A stretch of DNA of 64,000 nucleotides, taken from Bacteroides intestinalis DSM 17393. Its GTDB lineage: Bacteria > Bacteroidota > Bacteroidia > Bacteroidales > Bacteroidaceae. How positions within the stretch are numbered: position 1 is the stretch's first letter; the number at the start of each line of letters is the position of its first letter. Location of the stretch: NCBI RefSeq assembly GCF_000172175.1, contig NZ_ABJL02000007.1:1240001-1304000 (forward strand), in the 5' to 3' direction. Shown here one piece after another: positions 43,710-53,420 of the stretch. The translations under genes were made by a program, and so were the position numbers. Under the pieces are notes generated by a model, which saw only the letters and a list, made by a program, of their open reading frames with translations, was not told where the DNA came from and searched no databases.

Positions 43710-44549
43710 TTATTTGTCTCTGATGATTTTTACATTTGTAAGCATCTCAAGTAAAATGATTGAATTATGTAAAGCTACACGAGCCTGCTCATAGATGGTG
43801 ACCGCTCCTGAACGTCGTGCACGCTCTACTGCCAACTCTGTTATTGTAATTTTTCCTTGAACAAAATTGTATTCTGAAATTTTTATTTGTGCATTATATA
43901 ATGCTGCTGTTTCTGCCTTAGCTTTGATTGTAGCAAGTTGTTCCGTTACAGCATTGTAAGCTTCTAGAATTTTTAACTTACGATCTTCCATAACTTCATC
44001 TTGCGCATATTGCAATTGCTCTATTTTATATCGGTAGTCTTTCAATTTTATCGGTCGATTGAATAAATCGCCTAACCCTATACTAAAGCTGGCACCTAAG
44101 TTGAATGTATGTCTCGTTCCGACAGATGTTGACTGGTACCAGTCTACAAATGTTTCACTATTTTCGTTAATGGTGTTAAAACGTCCAAATGCATAGTTCG
44201 CATTTAGGCGGAAATAATTCCACCATTCCCGTTTCTCAAGACGATATTCATTTTTAACTTGGGCAATTTGTGACTGCGCTTTCTTCACTGTTGCATTTTC
44301 TGATACAGCATCCAAAAAAACAGATAACGGAGGCAATTCCATTTTTTCAATTTCAAGTTGGAGTTCTTTCATTGTTTGTCCTGTAGCTGCATTTTCCCAT
44401 TTACTATCTTCCATCTTTAGAAGTTCCAAGGTTTTAATACGTTCCTCACGAGTCATCGTCTGTTCTTGGGCGATAACTGTAGCTGGAAGAGCAAATAAAC
44501 TTACAAAAATTACACTACAAACAATGAATACAATATGTTTCTTTATCAT
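43710..44549 (-). CDS. short TolC-family (outer-membrane efflux-like) protein
   Basis: A 279-residue exported protein (signal peptide to about residue 27, LFALPATVIAQ) with long helices (about 70-120 and 175-279) around a beta hairpin-like stretch WWNYFRLNANYAFGRF. That is one TolC repeat (helix-hairpin-helix); canonical TolC subunits of ~450 residues have two. It may be half-size or act as a hexamer. Position between the initiating transferase and the chain-length protein suggests a part in polysaccharide export; a Wza-type pore was not found in the window. Confidence 0.75.
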   Translation of the reverse strand: MIKKHIVFIVCSVIFVSLFALPATVIAQEQTMTREERIKTLELLKMEDSKWENAATGQTMKELQLEIEKMELPPLSVFLDAVSENATVKKAQSQIAQVKNEYRLEKREWWNYFRLNANYAFGRFNTINENSETFVDWYQSTSVGTRHTFNLGASFSIGLGDLFNRPIKLKDYRYKIEQLQYAQDEVMEDRKLKILEAYNAVTEQLATIKAKAETAALYNAQIKISEYNFVQGKITITELAVERARRSGAVTIYEQARVALHNSIILLEMLTNVKIIRDK

Positions 44550-44590
44550 CTTTTTATTTTAAGTTCATTTTTACTGACTTCTCTCTGTAA

Positions 44591-45763
44591 TCAAACATTT
44601 TCTTTTTGTATAAATGCAGTCAACGTCTTAAAAATGATTTTCATATCCAACCAAAATGAGAAATCTCTTGCATATTTTATATCTAATTGTTTTCTTTCCT
44701 CAGCAGACATTTTACCTGCACCACCACGTTTTTCCACTTGCCACAATCCAGTTAAACCTGCCGGAGCCATGAATCGGTCAATATAGGCATCACTGGTCAG
44801 TAACTCAGCTTCGTAAAGTGGGAGAGGGCGATTACCTACAATACTCATATCACCTTTCAGTATATTGAATAGCTGTGGCAATTCATCAATACTATATTTA
44901 CGGATGATACGTCCCACACGAGTAACACGTGGATCATTTTCAAGTTTAACGAATGTATTCTCCTTTGTTTTCTCTTTCTTTTTGATGAAATCTTCCTCAG
45001 AAATAACAAAGTCATCTGAAATCAACAAGCTTTCTTCTTCATCCGGTGTTCCGGCAAGGTCATCGAAACGGATTTCAGGACCTTCATCGGAACTTTCAAC
45101 TTCTTCAATCTGATATTGATTGAGGGCATTCAGCTCCTTCAGCCGTTTGTCTGCATTGGTATACATGGAACGGAATTTCAGAAAATCGAAAATCTGATAG
45201 TTAGAGCCAACACGCTGTGATTTATAGATAACTTTTCCTTTGCTTTCCAAACGAATAGCAATGGCTGTACCAATTAAAATAGGAGAAAGAATGATAACAG
45301 CAGTACTCGCAAAGAGTATATCGAATGTGCGCTTCCACATAGGGAGGTGGTATGTATTCAATATCTTGCGGTGCGTCTCGCTAAATTCTTTTAGCTTGCT
45401 TTCCTTGCGTGCCTTGAGATATGCATTCATGCGTTGAATACTATCTTCTTCTGCATGTGGTGGAAGCGTATTATTAACTCCGGCTTGCAAATAAGCTTTC
45501 CTATTTTCAGACTTTAGAGCTTCGGTTATGAGGGTGATATAAACCCGGGGATAACGCTTACGCAAATAAGTAATTTCAATACAGTCCGCTTCACGTACAT
45601 CTGTTTGTTCGTAAAGGATAGATATGTTATACCGTTCACGAATACCGTCAATCACTTTTGCCGCTTTCTGAGATGAAGAGACGGCCACGAACATGCCACC
45701 TGTAACCTTGCTCAGGTGATCAATGATAATTCGGTTACTTCCGATATAAATGTAGTATAACAT
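44591..45763 (-). CDS. initiating sugar transferase (WbaP/WcaJ type) with receiver-like N-terminus and acidic insertion
   Basis: A 390-residue enzyme that by family joins a sugar 1-phosphate to undecaprenyl phosphate. The catalytic domain (from MWKRTFDILFASTAVIILSPI, about residue 145, to the end) has the family motifs KFRSMYTNAD, DELPQLFNILKGDMSIVGNRP and PAGLTGLWQVEKRG. Two oddities: residues 1-120 look like a degenerate receiver domain instead of the usual multi-helix region, and ~70 residues rich in E/D (about 215-280) are inserted in the catalytic domain. It follows the stand-alone receiver gene, suggesting regulation of the first step. Confidence 0.88.
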   Translation of the reverse strand: MLYYIYIGSNRIIIDHLSKVTGGMFVAVSSSQKAAKVIDGIRERYNISILYEQTDVREADCIEITYLRKRYPRVYITLITEALKSENRKAYLQAGVNNTLPPHAEEDSIQRMNAYLKARKESKLKEFSETHRKILNTYHLPMWKRTFDILFASTAVIILSPILIGTAIAIRLESKGKVIYKSQRVGSNYQIFDFLKFRSMYTNADKRLKELNALNQYQIEEVESSDEGPEIRFDDLAGTPDEEESLLISDDFVISEEDFIKKKEKTKENTFVKLENDPRVTRVGRIIRKYSIDELPQLFNILKGDMSIVGNRPLPLYEAELLTSDAYIDRFMAPAGLTGLWQVEKRGGAGKMSAEERKQLDIKYARDFSFWLDMKIIFKTLTAFIQKENV

Positions 45764-45787
45764 GTCCTTTTACGTGTTTTGTGTTAA

Positions 45788-46147
45788 TTAGATGAACTTC
45801 TTTAAGCGTACTTTCAATTCCATGGGATTGAAAGGTTTCAGAATGTAATCTACTGCTCCTTCCTCAAGTAGACGGATACGTTCGGTTGTGCTTTCTTCAC
45901 TGGATAGCATCATAACTGGAATATGCTTAAATAACTCATTACTCTTAAGGTAATGGAGAAATTCTGAACCTGTCATTTTGGGCATACGGATATCGGATAT
46001 GATTAAATCTGGTTCGTTGCCTTCGTGTAACCAGTCAATAGCTTTTAAGGGATCTTCGCAATATACAAAATCATACTCTTTTCCCAAGTACATAGAGAGC
46101 ACTTTGCCTATGGAGGCTTTATCATCTACTAATAATATCTGTTTCAT
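45788..46147 (-). CDS. stand-alone response-regulator receiver protein (CheY-like)
   Basis: A 119-residue single receiver domain with all key residues: acidic pocket D8/D9 (LLVDDK), phospho-acceptor D52 (LIISDIRMPKMTG), switch serine (MMLSSEE, about residue 82) and K104 (ILKPFNP). No output domain, so it must act by protein contact. It heads the polysaccharide run, 24 bp upstream of the initiating transferase gene, whose N-terminus is itself receiver-like. No histidine kinase is present in the window. Confidence 0.93.
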   Translation of the reverse strand: MKQILLVDDKASIGKVLSMYLGKEYDFVYCEDPLKAIDWLHEGNEPDLIISDIRMPKMTGSEFLHYLKSNELFKHIPVMMLSSEESTTERIRLLEEGAVDYILKPFNPMELKVRLKKFI

Positions 46148-46545
46148 TATCGTAAGTTATATTATTCTACACCTGTTATTCGTTATATGGTTGTAAATCT
46201 ATTTGCTTGTCATGATACTGCGCTCTTTGCAGATTTTACAAGCAATGAAATCAACTGAATCTTATTCTTTTCCATAAATATATTGATTAAGTTTGATCTT
46301 AAGCAAAAATACGCTTATTTGCGCTAATAATATTTGTATAGGGGAAGAATTACTTGTGAGTTAACTCTATTTAACGCTTTGTTGAGGTTAGATGAAGCAA
46401 GTTTATCTTTAAAATCATCAAATAATGAATTCTAATTCTTTAGCCTCTTGATAAAAGAAAAGATACCTTGTAAGCGGGGTGATACTTGGATAAATTCCAA
46501 AAGCCGAAAAAAACTCCGGCTTTTGGAAATTTATTTTATCCATTG
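46148..46545. other. intergenic region upstream of the polysaccharide operon
   Basis: No gene seen. It must contain the operon promoter: the best minus-strand -7 box is TATTTTTG (46311-46304), but no good -33 box goes with it. The far end carries an 11-bp hairpin (46495-46505 / 46518-46528, TTCCAAAAGCC and its complement) that ends the LruC gene transcript. Confidence 0.5.
46495..46528 (-). terminator. hairpin after the 858-residue LruC gene
   Basis: Stem TTCCAAAAGCC/GGCTTTTGGAA (46495-46505 / 46518-46528) 18 bases after the stop codon; the T-tract on the minus strand is poor. Confidence 0.65.
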
Positions 46546-49122
46546 TTAAGGTTTTACGAAGATGTTATTATTGTGGTCAGATATCCAATTTAGGTCTTCT
46601 GCTTTTCCACCATTTATTACCCAGTCTTTGAATTTGGGGTAGACATTGGTTATCGGATTGTACTCTTTTGGCCATTTCCATACTTCGGTATTCGGAATAC
46701 AAATACCCCATGCCAGTCCTTCGGTGCTGAGATAGTAGCCTTTTTTCGGGAGCTTAAGCATGTTGTTGTATTCAGAGGCGTCATTACTCATCCCCAATAA
46801 TTCCTTAGTTCCTAAATTAGTAGGGGCATAGTGTGCCATGTGTACTTCTGTACGTCCTATAATTCCATGACCGTCCTGAGTTATGATGAATACATCTATA
46901 TTTTTGATATTAGCAGCTTGAGCTGCTTCTTCTGCTGTCGGGAACATCATTTTTATTTCAAACTCGGCCCCATCTCCTTCACTATTGTCGCCGGGGACGG
47001 TGCAGTAAAAAGCAAAATCATTATCTGTGATATTGGGTTTGCAGAATTTATGGGCATTCGTACAAAGGATTACGACAGGATTGTTCTGACCTGCCTCAAA
47101 TATAGGATTGCCACTTTGTACTTTTCCACTAATAGTCACTCCACTACTTTTTACATTTAGAAACTGGATTCCTATGCCAGTTTTTCGACTGGCACCAACG
47201 GCGCGTACATGTCCTTGAATAGAGACTTGCTTGTCCTTATTGGTAGTACTTATCTTATCAATGGTGATTATTACATCATTCATATCAAAGTCTCCATAGG
47301 CAGGCCATTGGTCTTCAAATGCATAGGTGTAAATGGTGTTGTCTCCTGTATCTGGTTTTGGGGGATCTTCCGGATCGATAGTGCCGGGATTCCCTGGATA
47401 TACTGTTCCGCTGCAATTATTGATGGGGTTGGAGGCTGTGCCATATTCTGTTGTAACCACTGTAGCGGCTTTATCTACCATCCATGGGTTATTACTGGGC
47501 ACTGGTTCTTCATTATAATATTCTTTTTCTCTGTCGAGTATTAAATTCTCTTTTATATGGGTGGTACCTGTGTATATGAATTTTTGGGCTTGAATCATAG
47601 ATGCCTCTTCTGTTTTACTACCTATGATAGTGCATGTGTTTCCTGTATAGAAATTTATTGCTTTTATGATAGAACCGTTATAGAGTTCTTGCGTAGTTTC
47701 ATTGATTATTCTTACACTTGGGGCTGATTCCCATTCTTTATCACTGGTTCTTTTTCCGGTGATAGAACCACTATCCATTATCAGATTTCCCAAAACAATA
47801 GATGTCTTGGCAATAAGTGTACAATTGTTGTAAAGTGTGGCAGCTGTATGGTTGCTGCAATCAAAAGTGTTTAATTCAAAAAGGTTGTCATTGATGACTA
47901 TTGCGCCACCAATAACTTTGTCTGCTATGATTGTTCCGGTTCCATAATTTGCGATGATGGAGTTTAGATTGCTGTTTGTCTTGAATGCTCCCACCCGCAT
48001 TACACCATGATTTAAAATCTGAGTGGATGTCACATCTACATCTTGAACTATGGTGAATGTGGCATTTTCTGCATTGTATATGACACCTGAGTTGATGTCT
48101 TTGGCATTTTGTGCAGTAATTGTTCCAAAATTCCTGACAGTAATTTGTGCTTGTCCAAAGTTTATGTCGGCAGCTGTGGTAAAGGTTGCATTTTTGTCAT
48201 TATACAGACTGGAACCAGTATTAAATGATATATTTCCACTAACTTTAAAAGTCCCAAAATTTTTCACAGAGATATTCGTTTGGGTTTGAAATGACTGGCT
48301 ATTTATGAAGCCGCCTTTTTGTATCTCTAGGCTACATCTGTCACCCATATAAGGCTGGCCTGTAATTTGACCGCCGTTTGTTACATAAATATCTAAGCCT
48401 TGAGGAGTGCTATTCATGTTCCATGTTCCTCTTACAATGACGGTAGCTTTACCATTATAGTTTGTCAGTTGTCCACTAAATACATCTCCGCTTTTAATAA
48501 CATATACAGCTCCGTTTTTTAATTGGTTATTGGAATAGGGCTCAAACTCCGGATTTTCAACTAATTCATTTATTGAGGTTTCTTGCTCTCCACTGTACTC
48601 CTTTACTAATGAAGAGATGCGATCCCAACCGCTTTTTCCGGGAATATTGAGTGTACGAGTCTGGGTAACTGGATAGTATAATTGGCAACTTAATGTATTA
48701 CCGTCTTTAGGTGTTATATATTGATATACAGTTTGGCGTTGTTTCGGGTCGGTCTGACGAATAAATAAATGTTCGATAGATTTAGGTATACTAATTTCTG
48801 TTGTATAATTAGTACCGCTTTTAGCATACCCTGCTGCAAGTGGCGTTGCAGTTGCATCTGACAATGGATTTCTTGTGAATATTTCTATTAGGTACTTATA
48901 CTGCCCATTGAATTTGTCTTTTACTTCAATGTTTAACTTGACAGTTGCGAGCATTGACCAGTCGAAGCCATCAGGGGCTACGAAATCATCTCCTAGAGGG
49001 TTCTCTACCGGTGCTACAGGGCGGACCCTATCGGGGTCGTATACATCATTGTCTGCGCAAGCTATAAATAATAGAGGAGCAGCAAGGGCAATAATTAAAT
49101 AATCGTGTTTTAGAATTCTCAT
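46546..49122 (-). CDS. giant LruC-domain surface lipoprotein A (858 aa)
   Basis: A lipoprotein (signal ending APLLFIAC) with three parts: an N-terminal domain (residues ~20-150, RPVAPVENPLGDDFVAPDGFDWSM) nearly identical to that of the next gene; a middle region (about 190-560) of repeating short beta strands with many Asn/Gly/Thr (e.g. VKNFGTFKVSG, VRNFGTITAQN), likely a right-handed beta-helix; and a C-terminal LruC domain (from TYAFEDQWPAYGDFDMNDV, about residue 605). It is probably surface exposed. Role unknown; adhesion or glycan binding would fit. Minus-strand TATCTTTG at 49170-49177 is a -7 box. Confidence 0.87.
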   Translation of the reverse strand: MRILKHDYLIIALAAPLLFIACADNDVYDPDRVRPVAPVENPLGDDFVAPDGFDWSMLATVKLNIEVKDKFNGQYKYLIEIFTRNPLSDATATPLAAGYAKSGTNYTTEISIPKSIEHLFIRQTDPKQRQTVYQYITPKDGNTLSCQLYYPVTQTRTLNIPGKSGWDRISSLVKEYSGEQETSINELVENPEFEPYSNNQLKNGAVYVIKSGDVFSGQLTNYNGKATVIVRGTWNMNSTPQGLDIYVTNGGQITGQPYMGDRCSLEIQKGGFINSQSFQTQTNISVKNFGTFKVSGNISFNTGSSLYNDKNATFTTAADINFGQAQITVRNFGTITAQNAKDINSGVIYNAENATFTIVQDVDVTSTQILNHGVMRVGAFKTNSNLNSIIANYGTGTIIADKVIGGAIVINDNLFELNTFDCSNHTAATLYNNCTLIAKTSIVLGNLIMDSGSITGKRTSDKEWESAPSVRIINETTQELYNGSIIKAINFYTGNTCTIIGSKTEEASMIQAQKFIYTGTTHIKENLILDREKEYYNEEPVPSNNPWMVDKAATVVTTEYGTASNPINNCSGTVYPGNPGTIDPEDPPKPDTGDNTIYTYAFEDQWPAYGDFDMNDVIITIDKISTTNKDKQVSIQGHVRAVGASRKTGIGIQFLNVKSSGVTISGKVQSGNPIFEAGQNNPVVILCTNAHKFCKPNITDNDFAFYCTVPGDNSEGDGAEFEIKMMFPTAEEAAQAANIKNIDVFIITQDGHGIIGRTEVHMAHYAPTNLGTKELLGMSNDASEYNNMLKLPKKGYYLSTEGLAWGICIPNTEVWKWPKEYNPITNVYPKFKDWVINGGKAEDLNWISDHNNNIFVKP

Positions 49123-49256
49123 AATTATACATTTATAAATCGTGTGATATTAGTTTGCCTTTTACGCAACAAAGATAAATAGAAAATTCAACTTTTTGGG
49201 TTTTTGGGGATTATTTGTGAAATAAAGTTTATCGTAGTTGTTTTTTTGATCCAAAA

Positions 49257-49282
49257 AAAGCCGGAAGTTAACTTCCGGCTTT
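49257..49282 (-). terminator. terminator after the 921-residue LruC gene
   Basis: A perfect 26-base palindrome AAAGCCGGAAGTT/AACTTCCGGCTTT followed on the minus strand by T7. Confidence 0.9.
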
Positions 49283-49307
49283 AATATGAAAATCCTTTAA
49301 TATGTTA

Positions 49308-52073
49308 TTAGGGATTGACAAATATGTCATTTGTGTGATTGGATATCCAATCTAAATCTTCTGTTTGTCCACCATTGATTACCCAATTTTTAAAACCAGG
49401 ATAGACGCCTGTTATCATCATGTATTCCTTTGGCCATTTCCAAACTTCAGTGTTTGGAATACAAATTCCCCATGCCAAGCCCTCAGTACTAATATAGTAG
49501 CCTTTCTTGGAGACATTGAGCATAGTATTGTTTGCAGAGGCGTCATTGCTCATTCCAAATAATGCTGTAGTACCTAAATTAGTAGGAGCATAATTGGCCA
49601 TGTGTACTTCTGTGCGGCCTATATTTCCTTGGGCTTCTTTACTGATGATGAATACATCCAAATTTTTGACATTCATAGCTTTGGTAGCTTCTTCAGCAGT
49701 TGGGAATGTCATTATGATTTCAAATTCAGCTCCATTGCCATTATATTGACTTCCAGCACCTGGAATGGTATTATAGAATGAAAAATCATCATCTGCAATA
49801 TTGGGGTTGCAATGCTTGTGTGCATTGATGCTAATAATTACAACCGGATTATTTTGACCGCTTTCGAAAACAGGAGTACCGTTTTGTACTTTTCCTGCAA
49901 GGGTTACTCCGCTACTGCTTACGTTTAAGAATTGGATACCTACACCAGTTTTACGACTGGAACCAACCGCACGAATATGTCCCTTAATAGACAGTTTCTT
50001 GTTATCATTGGTTGCAGTCATCTTGTCAATGCTGACAACAATGTCATTCATGTCGAAGTCACCATAAGCAGGCCATTGATCTTCAAAGGCATAAGTATAA
50101 ACGGTCTTATCCTCTACGTCCGGTTTTTCGGGATCTTCCGGGTCAGGATCACCTTCATTACCAGAATAGTAATAGCCACCACAAGTAGAGAATGTATTCT
50201 TTGATCCTCCCCATCCGGTAGTTGAACATCCGCTTGTAAGCCATCTGGCATTATTTATGCCATTGTAAGGAGGATCATAGGTAAATGCGTTTTCAGGCAT
50301 TTCTATAACCAAGTCCTTTAAATTAGTATCACCTCCTTGAGATATACGTACTCCTCCAACCTGCAACAAAGAGGGGTTGCTTCCTTCTCCCCTGAAATTG
50401 CTTGGAGTCCTGTTGATATGTAACAAAGTAGCTTTGATTACTGAACCGTTCTTCAGAATATATTGTATTGGACTATCATTACTCATAACTACTGGAACCG
50501 GCTTCCACTGGTCGGCATTACTTCCGGAGGTATTCAGGTTCTCGGGTTTCTCTCCAGTGATGGAGCCATTGTCAAGTGTCACATTTCCCCAATTGAATTT
50601 CTCCTTTACTATTAGTGCACAACTATTATATAGCATGTCAACTGAGGAATTCTCGAATATTGTGAATTCGCCATAACTGTCATTATAGACGGAAACTCCT
50701 CCACTCAGGTGATATCCTTTAATAATGCCTTTGTCATGATTTACTATGAAGCTGCCATTTGATGTGTTATTAGTCTTTATGACACCGGTTTGTTCGTCTA
50801 CTAAAATTGCTCCATAATTACTGAAGGTACTGGTGGTGAACTCAAGGTTCAGGGATGAAAGCTGACCTTTGTTCAGTACTTTGCTGTTATCTACCTTAAA
50901 CCATTGTCCAACTGTAAGTTCACCTTTATTAATGAAGTTCATTTTAACAAGATCCATGACTCCGGTAACCTCGATTGCGCCGGCATTGTAAATCTCCGGA
51001 TATGAACCCATATTTGCAGTAATAGTGGCAGCCGTAATCGTACCAAAGTTCTTATAGACCTTACTACATGGTTTGAGCGTACCGTTGTTGATGGACATTG
51101 TTACACCGGAGGCGATAGTCACTGATGAAGTTGATGCTCCAAATGTTACGTCTCCATTTGCAATAAAGTCTCCTCCAATGAACCAATCACCATAATTGGC
51201 AGCAAAATTACTTGTACATTCAACTGTACCACCTTTTTCTACAACAAATTTAGAAACAGTTGTAAATGTCTTATTACTTGGAGTTGCAATTTCTATTTTA
51301 CCTCCGTTTAATACGTAAATGTCAAAGTTAGAATAGATATTAGTTACTTTCCATGTACCTTTTACAAAAATCGTACCTTTACCGCTGGCCATCTGGTAGA
51401 TTACACTGCTTACTTCTCCAGCTGGGACAACGATTCTTGCTCCATCATTGAACTTATTTTTATCGTATTGGCTCACAGGATCGTCCGATTTGTCCGGAGC
51501 TGTCGGAATATCAGGGGTTTCTACTGTGTAATTGTTGTCTTCCAACTCTTTAAAACCTGCAGCAATAGCAGCATTAGCGGCCGAAGTACTACCAGTACCA
51601 GCTCTCGTAGTGGTACCTCCTGAATAATACAGTTTGCAATTTAATGTCTCTCCATTTCCCGGAACAACGAATTCATAGACTTCCTTGCGTTGTTTCGGAT
51701 CAGTTTGACGAACATAAACTCGTTCTATGGATTTAGGAATGCTAATTTCTACAACATAATTTTTTCCAGCCTTTGCATAGTCTGCAGCAATAGGAGTTGC
51801 AGTTGCATCGGTCAGCGGATTAGTAGTGAAAACTTCTGCCAAATAGTTGTACATTCCGTTGAACTCATCTTTGACTTCGATGTTCAACTTGACAGTAGTA
51901 ATCATTGACCAGTCGAAACCAGTTGGAGCCACAAAGTCCTCTCCTAAAGGATTCTCAACGGGGGGTACAGGGCGTACCTTGTCGGGGTTATACACATCAT
52001 TGTCTGCGCAAGCCGCTAATAAAAAGGGAGCTACGAGAGCAATAATTGCGTAATAGCGTTTAAAAATTTTCAT
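49308..52073 (-). CDS. giant LruC-domain surface lipoprotein B (921 aa)
   Basis: Tandem paralogue of the downstream gene. Lipoprotein signal ending PFLLAAC, then the same N-terminal domain (RPVPPVENPLGEDFVAPTGFDWSM), the same C-terminal LruC domain (TYAFEDQWPAYGDFDMNDIV) and the same last ~100 residues, but a largely different middle (about 200-600) built of beta-helix-like strands (e.g. FGTITAATI, FINKGELTVG, NYGAILVDEQ). Each gene has its own -7 box (here TATCTTTG, minus, 52116-52123) and terminator, so the pair is separately expressed. Confidence 0.87.
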   Translation of the reverse strand: MKIFKRYYAIIALVAPFLLAACADNDVYNPDKVRPVPPVENPLGEDFVAPTGFDWSMITTVKLNIEVKDEFNGMYNYLAEVFTTNPLTDATATPIAADYAKAGKNYVVEISIPKSIERVYVRQTDPKQRKEVYEFVVPGNGETLNCKLYYSGGTTTRAGTGSTSAANAAIAAGFKELEDNNYTVETPDIPTAPDKSDDPVSQYDKNKFNDGARIVVPAGEVSSVIYQMASGKGTIFVKGTWKVTNIYSNFDIYVLNGGKIEIATPSNKTFTTVSKFVVEKGGTVECTSNFAANYGDWFIGGDFIANGDVTFGASTSSVTIASGVTMSINNGTLKPCSKVYKNFGTITAATITANMGSYPEIYNAGAIEVTGVMDLVKMNFINKGELTVGQWFKVDNSKVLNKGQLSSLNLEFTTSTFSNYGAILVDEQTGVIKTNNTSNGSFIVNHDKGIIKGYHLSGGVSVYNDSYGEFTIFENSSVDMLYNSCALIVKEKFNWGNVTLDNGSITGEKPENLNTSGSNADQWKPVPVVMSNDSPIQYILKNGSVIKATLLHINRTPSNFRGEGSNPSLLQVGGVRISQGGDTNLKDLVIEMPENAFTYDPPYNGINNARWLTSGCSTTGWGGSKNTFSTCGGYYYSGNEGDPDPEDPEKPDVEDKTVYTYAFEDQWPAYGDFDMNDIVVSIDKMTATNDNKKLSIKGHIRAVGSSRKTGVGIQFLNVSSSGVTLAGKVQNGTPVFESGQNNPVVIISINAHKHCNPNIADDDFSFYNTIPGAGSQYNGNGAEFEIIMTFPTAEEATKAMNVKNLDVFIISKEAQGNIGRTEVHMANYAPTNLGTTALFGMSNDASANNTMLNVSKKGYYISTEGLAWGICIPNTEVWKWPKEYMMITGVYPGFKNWVINGGQTEDLDWISNHTNDIFVNP

Positions 52074-52331
52074 ACTTCTCTTATTTTTATGTTATATTGG
52101 TTAGCTTTTGTGGCTCAAAGATAAATAAATTATTCAAGTTTTAGTTGCAAATTATGTCTTTTAACAACTTTGGTTGTGTTTTACTTAAAATATGTTTAGT
52201 GGAACATTTCAGCCTATGTAACAGCTAATTGCTCATTTTTCCTTTTAACTTTAATAGTTTTATAGTTATCGGAATTTTGGAAAGAAGGGGAAAGTTGATT
52301 TTTTTAGCCATTAAGGTCGTCTGGCTATGGC

Positions 52332-53378
52332 TTATGCTTTGGTGATTTCTCCCGCAAGGTCGGAGTTCATGCGGTAACGGATTTCTGCCTGGCTGAGACC
52401 ATGGCCGAGAAGGAACATTAGTTTGGTGACTGCGCATTCGGGGGTACTGTCGTAGCCACTGATAACGCCTGCCTGGAGAAGTTTCAGACCGGTCTCGTAA
52501 CGTCCCATTTCTACTACGCCACGCTGGCATTGGGTAATATTTACAATAATGATACCGCGCTCAGTAGCATCTTTGAGTTGCTGGATGAACCATTCCTTTT
52601 GAGGGGCATTACCGGAACCGAAGGTTTTGAGTACGACTGCTTTAAGACCGGGGACGTGAAGAACTGAGTTGATGATACTTTCCTGAATGCCGGGAAAGAG
52701 GGTAAGCATAACTACATTGGTATCAAACAGATAATGGGGCTTCATGGGGCGTGTCGGATCAGGACGGCGGATGATATGTGCATCGTACTTGATGTGGATA
52801 CCTGCATGAGCCAGTGAGGGATAATTGAATGAACGGAATGCGTTAAAGTTTTCGGCGTTAATCTTTGTAGTACGGTTTCCACGCATCAGTTCGTTCTCGA
52901 AGAAGATACACACTTCGGGCACTATGGGAGTACCGTCGGGATTTTTTGCGGCAGCTATCTCAATAGCGGTAATCAGATTTTCTTTTCCGTCTGTGCGCAA
53001 GGTACCGATAGGGAGCTGGGAGCCTGTGAGAATGACGGGCTTAGCCAGGTTTTCGAGCATGAAGCTGAGGGCAGAAGCTGTGTAAGACATGGTGTCGGTG
53101 CCATGAAGGATGACAAAACCGTCGAAATAGTCATAATTGTAGTTGATAATCTTTACGATTTTTGCCCAAAGCGAAGGCTCCATGTCCGAAGAGTCGATGG
53201 GCGGATCGAACTGGTAGGAAGAGATGCGATAATTGAAACGTTTCAGTTCGGGAACATGTTTGAGAAGATGGTCGAAGTTGAAATTTTCAAGCGCACCTGT
53301 CTCCGGGTTTTCTATCATACCGATGGTTCCGCCAGTATATATCAGTAACACAGATGGGTAGTCGATCTTCATAAACAT
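52332..53378 (-). CDS. ansA: L-asparaginase, type I (cytoplasmic)
   Basis: Hydrolyses asparagine to aspartate and ammonia. YPSVLLIYTGGTIGM carries the first catalytic threonine (TGGTIG), and FDGFVILHGTDTMSYTASALSFML the second (HGTDTM). Length 348 is normal; there is no signal peptide. ATGs at 53378 and 53372 are both possible. It lies 116 bp after trpA, behind the 8-base repeat island, with its own -7 box TATCTTTG (minus, 53404-53411), so it is probably not a true part of the trp operon. Confidence 0.93.
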   Translation of the reverse strand: MFMKIDYPSVLLIYTGGTIGMIENPETGALENFNFDHLLKHVPELKRFNYRISSYQFDPPIDSSDMEPSLWAKIVKIINYNYDYFDGFVILHGTDTMSYTASALSFMLENLAKPVILTGSQLPIGTLRTDGKENLITAIEIAAAKNPDGTPIVPEVCIFFENELMRGNRTTKINAENFNAFRSFNYPSLAHAGIHIKYDAHIIRRPDPTRPMKPHYLFDTNVVMLTLFPGIQESIINSVLHVPGLKAVVLKTFGSGNAPQKEWFIQQLKDATERGIIIVNITQCQRGVVEMGRYETGLKLLQAGVISGYDSTPECAVTKLMFLLGHGLSQAEIRYRMNSDLAGEITKA

Positions 53379-53420
53379 AATCGGGTTTTGATTATTCTGA
53401 GTGCAAAGATAGGAAAAAAA

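Noticed and set aside
46148..46545. UpxY/UpxZ-type capsule regulators
   Set aside because: No NusG-like or UpxZ-like ORF occurs anywhere in the polysaccharide region; the run starts with the receiver gene.
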